DNA of 64,000 nt from an uncultured Ulvibacter sp. (GTDB lineage: Bacteria; Bacteroidota; Bacteroidia; Flavobacteriales; Flavobacteriaceae). Below are positions 16,025 to 23,975 of the stretch, piece after piece; within the stretch, counting starts at the first letter, position 1, and the number at the start of each line of letters is the position of its first letter. The position numbers and the translations under genes were made by a program. Below the pieces are notes generated by a model. It was not told the DNA's origin. It saw nothing but the letters and a program-made list of their open reading frames with translations, and did not search any database. The stretch lies in contig CALKCP010000011.1 of the NCBI GenBank assembly GCA_938083445.1, positions 62,001 to 126,000 of the forward strand, given 5' to 3'.

Positions 16025-17038
16025 TTAGTTACAGATAGCAGTTATCACAACGTCATCGATGTAAACCAATTCAGAAGAGGATGACGCATCGCCCGCAATG
16101 TCTATTGCTCCAATCTGATCGATGTAGCTCCCATTATTATAGGTAAAGGAAACCTGAGTCCACGAACCATTTGAGCTGCCGTGCTCAGACATCAGATACC
16201 AAGAGTTGCCAAACTTAAACCACAACTCAACTTTGTCAGCATTGCGTCCATTATCATCATAGCCAGAGGTAAGATATCGGAAGTCTATGGTGACACTAGA
16301 ATACTGGGTGAAGTCTAAACCGGTTAATTCCATTTCGGCACCATCATCACTATAGTTTCCATTCATTTTAACAGAGTAAGATCCTTGAAAAGCTACGTCT
16401 GTACTTCTTACTGCACCTGAATATAAAACCCAGCCATCAGCATTTGTTTCAAAGCTAGCTTGATGAATAATTCCTCCGCAACTAGTAGTTGTTTCTGAGG
16501 CATTATTACTCACCGTAGACTCATTAGCCGCCGCATCATAAGCTGTTGCGTAAAAGGTATATGAGGTGCCTGAAGTCAAACCAGTAATAGTAGTTGACGT
16601 GCCGCTTGTTACCGTAGCTGCCAACGTAGTATCGCTAAAATAAATATAGTATCCTGTAACGTCATTGGCGGTAGATGCTGTCCAAGAAAGGTCAATGCTA
16701 GATGTTGTTGGATTGGAAGCGGTGAGAGAAGTTGGTGCTGATGGCGCAGTAATATCGAGTCCGGCCGATTCAGCCAATTGTTGCCAAGTATTATCTACAT
16801 AGACATATAAAGATTGATCAAAGTTCGAGCCCGTGTAGAAAACCATCATCCCTTGTGTAATGCTTCCAGAAGGAAAGTTATTAACCCTTGGAATCATCAT
16901 TCCTGATGATTCACTACCTGTTCTAATGTCTAACCTGGCTTCAGGATCAACACCATCAACCGGACCAATAACGACCTGACCTTGAACGTGGCAAGCGATG
17001 AGTAAAACGAACATCAAAATTAAGTAATGTGATTTCAT
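16025..17038 (-). CDS. Secreted FN3 surface protein (cassette copy 2, gene B)
   Basis: About 337 residues when started at 17038 (MKSHYLILMFVLLIACHVQG, a signal peptide); the frame is open to 17068. The head QVVIGPVDGVDPEARLDIRT with GMMIPRV is the diverged counterpart of the GIG-NP head. One fibronectin type III domain (TAPSAPTSLTASNPTTSSID ... SYTFYATAYDAA) precedes a C-terminal jelly-roll/MAM-like domain ending YIDDVVITAIC. It has one FN3 domain where the paralogue at 13312 has two. It lacks a T9SS tail. It follows its gene A partner after about 64 bp. Confidence 0.78.
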   Translation of the reverse strand: MKSHYLILMFVLLIACHVQGQVVIGPVDGVDPEARLDIRTGSESSGMMIPRVNNFPSGSITQGMMVFYTGSNFDQSLYVYVDNTWQQLAESAGLDITAPSAPTSLTASNPTTSSIDLSWTASTANDVTGYYIYFSDTTLAATVTSGTSTTITGLTSGTSYTFYATAYDAAANESTVSNNASETTTSCGGIIHQASFETNADGWVLYSGAVRSTDVAFQGSYSVKMNGNYSDDGAEMELTGLDFTQYSSVTIDFRYLTSGYDDNGRNADKVELWFKFGNSWYLMSEHGSSNGSWTQVSFTYNNGSYIDQIGAIDIAGDASSSSELVYIDDVVITAICN

Positions 17039-17102
17039 AGAGGTGTTTTTAAGAGAGGAAAAGAACAAAAAGCTAGTGCGACACTAAGATAAAAAATAAT
17101 TA

Positions 17103-18011
17103 TTATCCACCGATTTCACGAACAGGACGCGCCTTGACCGGATTATCGTCGTAGTCCTTATCTTTTTCCTCGGGCTTGTATTCCTGATTTGCCGCCTTGA
17201 TTTTTACTAAAACTGCCTTATCCACTTTAGAATCTTGACAAACCCAATATCTCATATCTACATTATTAATATCAGTATGAGTTACCGAACTCAATGCCGA
17301 GTTTATCGACGTAGCATTTCTCGCAATAAAGTTCATTTCACCTGGAGTTGGCAGATACCAACCAATGTTTGCCGAACCCAAGCTGCTATCCCCATCATAA
17401 TAATAAGCTGCACTTGCAGCATACTCGTCATAGTGGCTAGAATCTAAAGAACTGTGAGCATCGATCCATGACTTGGTTGCTTCAAAACCGTTTGCACCAG
17501 AGGTGCAGAGGTGGTTATCACATTCTCCGCCATGTCCCGAATCATTGTTGGTACGACCAAACTCAGTATCAAACTCAAGTGCAGCAACAATTTTATAGTG
17601 AGAAGGATTCTGAGCATCGATCCAATAAACAACCCCCTTGTTGGTGTCATCCCAATCATACAGACTAACAGGGTTTGCCGCATTGGCTATTTCCCCGATT
17701 GCGTTTACCCAATTTGTTCCATCGTAGTAATAAAGTGTATGCTTCATATTACCGGTAAGTGCGCCATTGTAGAAAACCATCATGCCTAAAGTCGGCGCGA
17801 GTGACTCATCGGCGAGATTATTTACACGAGGCATCAAAAAGCCATCCGTAACGGTTGGCGTATCAGCGTTAGAAGCTTCTATATGAAGCATTGCTAATGG
17901 GTTTGTTGTCCCAATACCCACTTGGGCAGTTACAGTGCCAAAGGAAAGGAATATTACTAGTAAGGTGGTGAAAAGTACTGTCGGAAAATTTCTTTTATTT
18001 GAAAATGTCAT
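17103..18011 (-). CDS. Secreted DUF1566-like surface protein (cassette copy 2, gene A)
   Basis: About 302 residues with signal peptide MTFSNKRNFPTVLFTTLLVI...TVTA and the head QVGIGTTNPLAMLHI. The C-terminal part has GWYLPTPGEMNFIA, MRYWVCQDSKVDKAV and the final ARPVREIG of a DUF1566-like domain. I start at 18011 to match the paralogue at 15674; an in-frame ATG two codons earlier (18017) is also possible. A TATATTTG box lies 46 bp upstream on the minus strand. Function unknown; surface exposure is inferred from the signal peptide and head motif. Confidence 0.78.
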   Translation of the reverse strand: MTFSNKRNFPTVLFTTLLVIFLSFGTVTAQVGIGTTNPLAMLHIEASNADTPTVTDGFLMPRVNNLADESLAPTLGMMVFYNGALTGNMKHTLYYYDGTNWVNAIGEIANAANPVSLYDWDDTNKGVVYWIDAQNPSHYKIVAALEFDTEFGRTNNDSGHGGECDNHLCTSGANGFEATKSWIDAHSSLDSSHYDEYAASAAYYYDGDSSLGSANIGWYLPTPGEMNFIARNATSINSALSSVTHTDINNVDMRYWVCQDSKVDKAVLVKIKAANQEYKPEEKDKDYDDNPVKARPVREIGG

Positions 18012-18017
18012 AATCAT

Positions 18018-18221
18018 AGGTTTTAATTACACTTCAAACTTGGGGCTTGAATGAATCAAATATACATGCCTTGAATCAGCAATTATACTATGCTTTGATA
18101 TTTTCGTTGATACGGTTAAAATACTCGTTGAATTGCAGGAATTTTCTGTCAAAACATTAAAAATGAAGGTTTAACGGCTCACAAAAAAGGAATTTTGGCG
18201 CTTTATTTTGCCACCATTTTG
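18018..18221. repeat. Upstream region of cassette copy 2, with promoter box
   Basis: No gene. It matches 15675-15962 in the blocks listed there. On the minus strand TATATTTG (18057-18064) is an exact -7 match for the gene ending at 17103. The A run near 18181-18187 is where the duplication appears to have joined RNase H sequence in the other copy. Confidence 0.6.
18057..18064 (-). promoter_or_regulatory. Candidate -7 box for cassette copy 2
   Basis: The minus strand reads TATATTTG, an exact TAnnTTTG match 46 bp upstream of the A-gene start. A TTG 15 bp further upstream is closer than the usual 17-23 bp. The box is not kept in the other cassette copy. Confidence 0.4.
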
Positions 18222-18367
18222 CGTTTTCGGTGAGGAGTACGACAAAAATAGATTTCAGAAACAAGAGCAGCCATCAAGTCGACTTATCGGCCATGGAAAT
18301 CGCGGTCTATTTTATAGAGGTCGCCACCGAGGATGGAACGGTGATAAAAAGGGTGATGAAAAAGTAA
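18222..18367 (+). pseudogene. Orphan T9SS type A sorting domain (gene remnant)
   Basis: The plus strand encodes TTKIDFRNKSSHQVDLSAME followed by IAVYFIEVATEDGTVIKRVM and KK, then a stop. This is the last 45 or so residues of a T9SS type A sorting domain (the SGVYFIEVAT...KKVMKK signature). No start codon or upstream domains remain. A terminator follows at 18387. It is the 3' end of a surface-protein gene whose body has been lost. Confidence 0.75.
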
Positions 18368-18386
18368 TAGCGGTACACAAGTACAT

Positions 18387-18422
18387 AAACCGTTTCCAAG
18401 TAATTTGGAAGCGGTTTTTTTT
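18387..18422 (+). terminator. Rho-independent terminator after the T9SS remnant
   Basis: AAACCGTTTCCAA and TTGGAAGCGGTTTTTTTT form a hairpin with one mismatch and a run of eight T. It fits the lost plus-strand gene ending at 18367. Confidence 0.8.
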
Positions 18423-18521
18423 AGTGCTTTTTTTGTTTCTTGTACAGGAGAAATAAAACGAAAGAAGCATGGATAAACTAGTAAAAGGCGAAACGCAGTA
18501 ATTCAATCACTCATTGAATAA

Positions 18522-19529
18522 TTACTTCTTAATAAATTTTAAAGTGGTATCCCCTAAATTAGTTGCTACTCTTAGAAAGTAAACACCTGTATTCAACCCT
18601 GAAATATGTATTTCAAGCGTCTTATTATTAAATGATTCCTCTTTGTTCGGAATCATTTTTTTTCCTGAAATGTCAAAAAGTTGATAAGACATTATAGATA
18701 CTGATGTATCTACAATTAAAGAAAGTGTATCTGTCGCAGGGTTAGGAAATAGTTGAATTTTACTTGCGATTGTATTTTCTTCAACTCCTAAAAAAGTGTC
18801 GTATAAATCCTGGAGTAAATCAATAGGCTCAATCCCCGATGCTTGTTGCCCTACATTAAGACGCAGGTATGGATTGTTGGGGGCATCATCTGCATGATAT
18901 ACCAACAAATAGGCTGTTGTTGACGAAGTTCCACTTGCAAGACAGCGCGAATCTGCACCCGCAAAATTAGCGCCTTGCATGGCAGCCATTAGTTTGTCTG
19001 CCAAGGTCCCTGAGGTGCTATTGAAATTGGCTTCCATATTGTCGATCACGGTCTGGTTCAAGAGAATATTTCCTTGAATACTAAAATTACTTCCTTGACG
19101 ATCTTCTTTATAATTATCTGCTAAGCTTCCTGTCCAACCTGCTGTTCTTGGGTTCCCAGAACCATCAAAATCTGCAATACCGTACTGTCTGTATTCTGGA
19201 TTAAATCCTGCACTTGCGCAAGAATCATTTAACAATAAATAATCAATAATTTCTGAAGGGCTAGATCCAGCCTCCATTTGTGCTATTGCGTTTTGAAGAT
19301 TCGTATTTGGTATGCAAACATAGGCTTGTGAATTAACACCGCCTCGTCCGGGAATAATATCTGTAATGATGTCAATAATTCCAGCAGACCCAATCCCAGT
19401 AACACAGGAAGCCCCTGCAGAACCAATATCACCGGTCACAGGATCAACAGCGATAATTGAAAATGTATCTTGTGCCGTAAGAGTGGCTTTGACAAGAAAA
19501 ACGAATAGAAGCGTGTAAAGTATTTTCAT
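18522..19529 (-). CDS. Secreted DUF1028 protein with T9SS sorting domain
   Basis: A 335-residue protein with signal peptide MKILYTLLFVFLVKATLTAQ. Residues about 22-240 form a DUF1028 domain: DTFSIIAVDPVTGDIGSAGA, GIIDIITDIIPGRGGVNSQA and GADSRCLASG. DUF1028 has an Ntn-hydrolase-like fold. Residues about 255-335 are a T9SS type A sorting domain (LFPNPATDTLSLIVD, GKKMI, GLNTGVYFLRV, KFIKK), so it is exported across the outer membrane and kept at the surface or released. The substrate is unknown. It stands alone. Confidence 0.9.
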   Translation of the reverse strand: MKILYTLLFVFLVKATLTAQDTFSIIAVDPVTGDIGSAGASCVTGIGSAGIIDIITDIIPGRGGVNSQAYVCIPNTNLQNAIAQMEAGSSPSEIIDYLLLNDSCASAGFNPEYRQYGIADFDGSGNPRTAGWTGSLADNYKEDRQGSNFSIQGNILLNQTVIDNMEANFNSTSGTLADKLMAAMQGANFAGADSRCLASGTSSTTAYLLVYHADDAPNNPYLRLNVGQQASGIEPIDLLQDLYDTFLGVEENTIASKIQLFPNPATDTLSLIVDTSVSIMSYQLFDISGKKMIPNKEESFNNKTLEIHISGLNTGVYFLRVATNLGDTTLKFIKK

Positions 19530-19962
19530 GATTTTTTTTTATAAATATAATACTTTCCGGGGTATCAAATATGATTTTTACAGTTGAGGAGGCGTACCTT
19601 AGGTTTCGTTTTATTATTCTGAAAACATTCTTTGCTGTAATATATGTACCGTATGTATTTCGAACAGCGAACACTTTAACACCGTAAATAAATCCAACAG
19701 ATTTTAATCTGCTGTAGAAGAATTTTTCGTCTTATAAGTCGTTTATAAGTTCATAGTCGTTAAATTAATTTAAGAACTTGAGAAACCAGTAGGCTGCGGA
19801 TGGGTTCATAGATTTTAAAAAAAGCTATTTTTGTGTGAGAGAAATACGTTATTTTTGAATCGAATCAAAAAAGCAGCATCTTTAAAAATAAATCTAAGGA
19901 AGTACGTTTCGCTAACATAGTTTCTAACGAGTAAAAACGAGTATAAAATAAGAACTAAAATT
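19530..19962. other. Intergenic region with candidate promoter, no gene seen
   Basis: A divergent spacer of 433 bp between the DUF1028 and DUF4331 genes. It contains a small palindrome CAGATTTTAATCTG near 19692 and two TTATAAGT motifs near 19734 and 19744. TTTG (19830-19833), 16 bp and TATTTTTG (19850-19857) form a plausible plus-strand promoter about 105 bp upstream of the DUF4331 gene. I find no supported ORF. Confidence 0.45.
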
Positions 19963-20676
19963 ATGAAAAAAACAAGAATTTTTGCGGTATTAGGAAGCCT
20001 TGCGCTAGCGCTGCTTTCGGTCGTATTAATTGCAGCAGACCATCTTGATGCTCCCGACATCGCTGGGACGTCATCAGATATTGCCGATTTCTATGCTTTT
20101 CAAGGCGAAGACCCTAATAATCTTGTATTTGTAGTAGATGTGCAGGGTCTATTGGCCCCAGATCGGCCTACAGAACAAGCTGTGTTTGATGAAAATGTTT
20201 TGTTGGAAATAAATATTGACACCAATAATGATCTCGTTGAAGACAAGGTAATTCAAATGATTAAAAGAGTCGATCCTACTACTATGGAAGATACGATGTA
20301 CTTTTTTGGTCCATTAACGGTTCAAGAATCTGAAACAGGTGTAGATAGCACAATCGATGCTGAAAATCTTTCGGGTAGTGTGAAAATATCAACAACTACG
20401 GAGGTTCAAACGACCACTTCAAATGGTATGATGTTTTTTGCGGGGCCTCGTGAGGATCCTTTCTTCTTTGATTTTGATCGTTACAATCAAATTCTAAGCG
20501 GAGCAGCGACCGGGTTTACTGATCCTGGAACAGATAGTTTTGCAGGTACAAATGTATTGTCGGTGGTGGTTGAAGTACCTAAAGTACTCTTAGGCTCTGG
20601 TTTTGCTGGGGCAAATCCACTAGCACCTGGGACACCAGTGTATGGCGTATGGGTTGAAGCAAAGAGAAAACAATAA
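19963..20676 (+). CDS. DUF4331 family protein, N-terminal type
   Basis: A 237-residue exported protein with signal peptide MKKTRIFAVLGSLALALLSV. DHLDAPDIAGTSSDIADFYA is the N-terminal DUF4331 signature (the SHREAP..D..D.YAF type), and later parts (FAGPREDPFFFDFDRYNQIL, FAGTNVLSVVVEVPKVLL) continue the family pattern. DUF4331 proteins are usually about twice this length; here the C-terminal half is encoded by the next gene after a 27-bp gap. The function of the family is unknown. First gene of an operon with the C-terminal-type protein and a TPR lipoprotein. Confidence 0.88.
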   Translation: MKKTRIFAVLGSLALALLSVVLIAADHLDAPDIAGTSSDIADFYAFQGEDPNNLVFVVDVQGLLAPDRPTEQAVFDENVLLEINIDTNNDLVEDKVIQMIKRVDPTTMEDTMYFFGPLTVQESETGVDSTIDAENLSGSVKISTTTEVQTTTSNGMMFFAGPREDPFFFDFDRYNQILSGAATGFTDPGTDSFAGTNVLSVVVEVPKVLLGSGFAGANPLAPGTPVYGVWVEAKRKQ

Positions 20677-20703
20677 AAATTAATAATTCGAAAACATACT
20701 AAG

Positions 20704-21336
20704 ATGAAAACATATAGGTACATATTAATTTTCGCAACAATTTGTTCAACACTATTGTTTGTTCATTGCACAGATGCTGATGATAATGGAAATGTGATAG
20801 GTCTTGTAACCTGCTCTGATGGTCTCCAAAATGGCGATGAAACAGGGATTGATTGTGGAGGTTCCATTTGTGAACCATGTGCGGCTGGATTGAACTTTTC
20901 AGGAACCTTTACACAGGAAGATCAAATAGGGCGTCCAGGAATTAATACGGTCTTTGGTACTATTGGGATGAAAGATGCTTTTAATCTTACAATTCCAAGT
21001 GAAATGCAAGCTGCTTTTCAATCCAACTTTCAGAGTAATTTATTGGCTTTGAATCCAGATTATACGACCAACGCCTTAGGACTCGATGCGACGGCTTTCA
21101 CAACGCTCTTGTCCAATGATGTTCTATGGGTTGCTGAAACGGGTATTACGACCTACTTTAATGGCACTGAAGTTCTTACAGGAAGAGCATTGACAGATGA
21201 TGTTATCGATGTATCGTTATTATTAATTTTCGGAGGGCCTGCTGGGATGGATAACCCAACTTTAATCAGTGATTTTGTGTCAGAAAATGATGCGTCCTTT
21301 TCGGCAAGTTTTCCATACTTGGCCAATCCATTTTAG
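20704..21336 (+). CDS. DUF4331 family lipoprotein, C-terminal type
   Basis: A 210-residue protein with a lipoprotein-like start (MKTYRYILIF...LLFVHC); histidine before the cysteine is unusual for a lipobox. Residues about 37-60 form the cysteine-rich CSDGLQNGDETGIDCGG motif seen in many Bacteroidota surface lipoproteins. The rest (QEDQIGRPGINTVFG, LTGRALTDDVIDVSLLLIFG, FPYLANPF) corresponds to the C-terminal half of DUF4331. It probably acts with the preceding protein at the outer membrane. Function unknown. Confidence 0.85.
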   Translation: MKTYRYILIFATICSTLLFVHCTDADDNGNVIGLVTCSDGLQNGDETGIDCGGSICEPCAAGLNFSGTFTQEDQIGRPGINTVFGTIGMKDAFNLTIPSEMQAAFQSNFQSNLLALNPDYTTNALGLDATAFTTLLSNDVLWVAETGITTYFNGTEVLTGRALTDDVIDVSLLLIFGGPAGMDNPTLISDFVSENDASFSASFPYLANPF

Positions 21337-21397
21337 AGAAATAATTGACGAATCAAAAAGAGAACATTTATTCGTTTTTTTTTATTAAATCGAGTTT

Positions 21398-22678
21398 ATG
21401 AAGCACCTAATTACACTCGCTTTTTTGCTGTTAGCTCTCGGGTGTGCTAGGGAGGTTCCGCAGAAGATCACATCGGTTCTAGATTATGAAAAATATCTGG
21501 CATCAAATGGAAAGCTATCCATAGAGCATGCTTTAAATGAATTAACGTTTTGGGAATCACGCCTTACTAAAGACTCAACAAACATTATTGCACTTGGCAA
21601 AATTGCCGAACTACATACTAGGTTGTTTTCACTTACTGGAAAGCTCTCAAACCTATATACGAGCGAGAAGCTCATTGCAAAATCACTGCAACTTTCGGCA
21701 AGAAATAAAGATACTTATTTACGTTCGCTAGCCCATAATTATATCACACAACACCGATTTAAGGAAGCAAAGATTCTCTTAGATAGTGCCTACCAATTTC
21801 CGGATAACAAGCGAGCAACAGAATACATGCTTTTTGACGTGTTTATGGAACTGGGCGAATATCAAAAAGCGGACACATTATTAGGAAACATAAAAAATAA
21901 AACGGACTATAATTATTTAATTCGGTTATCCAAATGGTCTGATTATAAAGGAAATTTGTCCGCTACCATTCGGTATATGGAGCAGGCCAAAACCATTGCA
22001 GAATCTCGAGGTGATGCCTCCCTCAAAGTTTGGATATATTCAAACCTTGCCGACTATTATGGCCACGCTGGAAGGTTAAATGAGGCTTATGAGTATTATT
22101 TAAAGACCCTAAAACTACAAACAGATAATGTACATGCGAAAAGAGGCATTGCATGGCTCGTATATGCTTCTGAAAGAAATACCGTGGAGGCCAATCGCAT
22201 TATAGATGCTGTTTGGACGTATCATAAAGGACCTGAGTATTTTTTACTGAAAGCTGAATTATCCAAATTTGATAGAAACGGTGCAGAAGCGACTGTTTAT
22301 GAAGATAACTTTAGAAAAGCACTATTGACAGAAGATTATGGCGCTATGTATCATACTTATTTAATAGAGTTATACACCAATAACAATCCTCAAAAAGCGC
22401 TGAGCCTAGCAAAACTTGAAGTTGCCAATCGTGCTACTTCTGAAACCTACGTCTTGTTAGCCTATGCCCAATTAATAAATGCAATGCCAACAGAGGCCTT
22501 AGCTACTATAGAAAGCCATGTTTTTGGAAAGACCTTTGAACCAAAAGCCATCTACATTACAGCATTAGTATTTAAAGCCAACGGAGTTCTCGATATGGTG
22601 CCAGAGTTAAAGTTGGATTTAGAGAGTGCTGCATTTGAATTGGGACCCCTAAGAATGCGAGAAGTCGAAAAACTATAA
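21398..22678 (+). CDS. TPR lipoprotein of the DUF4331 operon
   Basis: A 426-residue protein with lipoprotein signal MKHLITLAFLLLALGC. The rest is almost all helical with tetratricopeptide-like pairs: YSNLADYYGHAGRLNEAYEY followed by YLKTLKLQTDNVHAKRG, LIELYTNNNPQKALSLAKLE, and others from about residue 60 onwards. TPR arrays bind other proteins, so it may be a scaffold for the two DUF4331 proteins. It follows them by 61 bp on the same strand. Confidence 0.85.
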   Translation: MKHLITLAFLLLALGCAREVPQKITSVLDYEKYLASNGKLSIEHALNELTFWESRLTKDSTNIIALGKIAELHTRLFSLTGKLSNLYTSEKLIAKSLQLSARNKDTYLRSLAHNYITQHRFKEAKILLDSAYQFPDNKRATEYMLFDVFMELGEYQKADTLLGNIKNKTDYNYLIRLSKWSDYKGNLSATIRYMEQAKTIAESRGDASLKVWIYSNLADYYGHAGRLNEAYEYYLKTLKLQTDNVHAKRGIAWLVYASERNTVEANRIIDAVWTYHKGPEYFLLKAELSKFDRNGAEATVYEDNFRKALLTEDYGAMYHTYLIELYTNNNPQKALSLAKLEVANRATSETYVLLAYAQLINAMPTEALATIESHVFGKTFEPKAIYITALVFKANGVLDMVPELKLDLESAAFELGPLRMREVEKL

Positions 22679-22739
22679 AATCCTGTTAAAAAAAGAAGTA
22701 GTGTAGCTCTTTCTTGAGTGTGGTATCATATTTGAATAC

Positions 22740-22868
22740 TATAGAATAGTCAATATAGAATCAAAGTGAAACATAAAGTAAACTTCAATATTCCCTGATT
22801 TCACTAAAAAGAAACATTTTGATTTGTTGCATAAAAAACCAACCTTAAAATATAAGGAAGGTTTTTTG
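22740..22868 (+). ncRNA. Candidate small RNA, tandem copy 1
   Basis: A near-consensus -7 box CATATTTG (22727-22734) precedes a 78-bp segment (22749-22826) repeated at 23151, and a strong terminator (AACCAACCTTA with TAAGGAAGGTTTTTT, 22833-22867). The predicted transcript is about 130 nt. The only reading frame within it is very short (GTG start, KHKVNFNIP). It could also be the 3' end of the TPR operon; the promoter is weak. Confidence 0.45.
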
Positions 22869-23093
22869 TTGTGTGCTATTTTTGGTTTTAAGCAGTATTT
22901 TTCTTAATGAATACTGCAGGTAACTAATTGTTAAGAAGATAATTAGGTTTTATCTTGCTATTCACAACAGCTTAAAGTATAAAAATGCACTAAAGATGTC
23001 AAATAGGAGTGCTTTTTACATGCTAAATGTTAAAAAATAACGTATTTCATCGAATAAAAATGTATTTAGTCGTTTATTAAGAACAATTAGTAC
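22869..23093. other. Spacer between the two candidate small RNAs
   Basis: About 225 bp without a supported gene, rich in A and T. One TATTTTTG motif occurs at 22878-22885, but no -33 box goes with it and such matches are frequent in AT-rich DNA. Confidence 0.4.
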
Positions 23094-23101
23094 TATATTT
23101 G
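23094..23101 (+). promoter_or_regulatory. -7 box of candidate small RNA 2
   Basis: TATATTTG matches TAnnTTTG exactly. TTTA at 23073-23076 is a near-match to the -33 box at a spacing of 17 bp. No gene other than the candidate RNA lies downstream on this strand before the convergent sodC. Confidence 0.5.
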
Positions 23102-23106
23102 GATTG

Positions 23107-23272
23107 TGAGTTAGTTCAAAACGAAACTCTAAATAGAATAGCATTAATTGGTCAATATATAATCAAAATGAAACATAAAGTAAACTTCAATATCCCCCGA
23201 TTTCACTAAAAAGAAACATGTTGATTGTGACTCAAAAAAAAAACCATCTTTTACTAAAGATGGTTTTTTTTT
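23107..23272 (+). ncRNA. Candidate small RNA, tandem copy 2
   Basis: Starts just after an exact -7 box and ends in the terminator at 23234-23272. Its central part (23151-23226) repeats the segment of copy 1 with about six differences in 76 bases, including TGAAACATAAAGTAAACTTC and GATTTCACTAAAAAGAAACA. Predicted length is about 165 nt. It contains a 13-codon frame MKHKVNFNIPRFH. Because it has its own promoter and terminator and a paralogue next door, it looks like a duplicated sRNA gene. Confidence 0.5.
23234..23272. terminator. Bidirectional terminator between sRNA 2 and sodC
   Basis: AAAACCATCTTT and AAAGATGGTTTT form the stem, flanked by a long A run on the left and a long T run on the right, so it can stop both the plus-strand transcript and the sodC transcript on the minus strand. 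Confidence 0.85.
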
Positions 23273-23289
23273 GGCTTCTACTTTCTTAA

Positions 23290-23880
23290 TTACTCAATAA
23301 TACCACCGCAACTAACTCTTCCGCCAGCAGCACCTGTTGGTTGTGTTTTGTAATCATCAACTCCTTGATGCACGATAATTGCTTTTCCTAAAATGTTTTT
23401 ATTTTCCTCATCGCATCCAATACACCATTCATCTGTTTCCATTTTAATTTTACCATTTCCATTTTCATCGGCAGTTAAATTACCGATATCTCCTTTATGA
23501 AAACCTTCAGCATCTCCCCATTTTCCATGTTTAGACATCGTAGGATTCCAATGCCCTCCAGTCGATTTTCCATCCGGAGAAGAACAATCTGATTTTTCAT
23601 GAATATGAACTGCGTGCACTCCTGGTGTTAATCCGCTTAGCTCCATGAAGAAGGCAACGCCACCATCAACCTCCGCGAATTGGGCTTTTCCACTTGCAGT
23701 GCTTTCACTTTTAGGTTCTAAACGAAGTGTAACCGTTTTTGACACTACTTTTTCTATATTATTTTCGACCACTTCTATTGTTTTCTCAGCAGCAATTATT
23801 TCTGCATCTTTTTTATTTTCTTTACAACCAATAATCGTTAAAAGAGCGATTGCCGTTATTGATAATCCAATATTTTTCAT
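23290..23880 (-). CDS. sodC: Cu/Zn superoxide dismutase, lipoprotein
   Basis: Converts superoxide to oxygen and hydrogen peroxide in the cell envelope. The lipoprotein signal ends at C19 (LLTIIGCKEN). The enzyme domain (about 45-196) keeps copper ligands H92 and H94 (HAVHIHEKSDC), the bridging and zinc region H110 (GGHWNP), H118 and H128, and the last copper ligand H171 (IIVHQG). Cysteines C99 and C191 can form the structural disulfide. The C-terminal GAAGGRVSCGGI signature is intact. It stands alone with a terminator downstream. Confidence 0.95.
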   Translation of the reverse strand: MKNIGLSITAIALLTIIGCKENKKDAEIIAAEKTIEVVENNIEKVVSKTVTLRLEPKSESTASGKAQFAEVDGGVAFFMELSGLTPGVHAVHIHEKSDCSSPDGKSTGGHWNPTMSKHGKWGDAEGFHKGDIGNLTADENGNGKIKMETDEWCIGCDEENKNILGKAIIVHQGVDDYKTQPTGAAGGRVSCGGIIE

Positions 23881-23975
23881 GATGTTATTTATAAATTGAT
23901 TAATATAATAATAGATGCAAGGTAAGATGATTACAGTATAATCACAAAATATTTATCGGTCTAATGACAACATAT

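Noticed and set aside
18208-18456. 82-codon plus-strand ORF rich in basic residues
   Set aside because: The other frame encodes a T9SS sorting domain tail, and the ORF runs through the terminator hairpin at 18387-18422.
12588-18521. Integrated phage or transposon in the accessory island
   Set aside because: No integrase, transposase, phage structural gene, terminal inverted repeats or target duplication was found; GIGTTNP heads resemble fibre proteins but are common in flavobacterial surface proteins.
22878-22885. TATTTTTG as promoter of a third RNA
   Set aside because: No -33 box, no terminator and no repeated body follow; such matches are expected by chance in AT-rich DNA.
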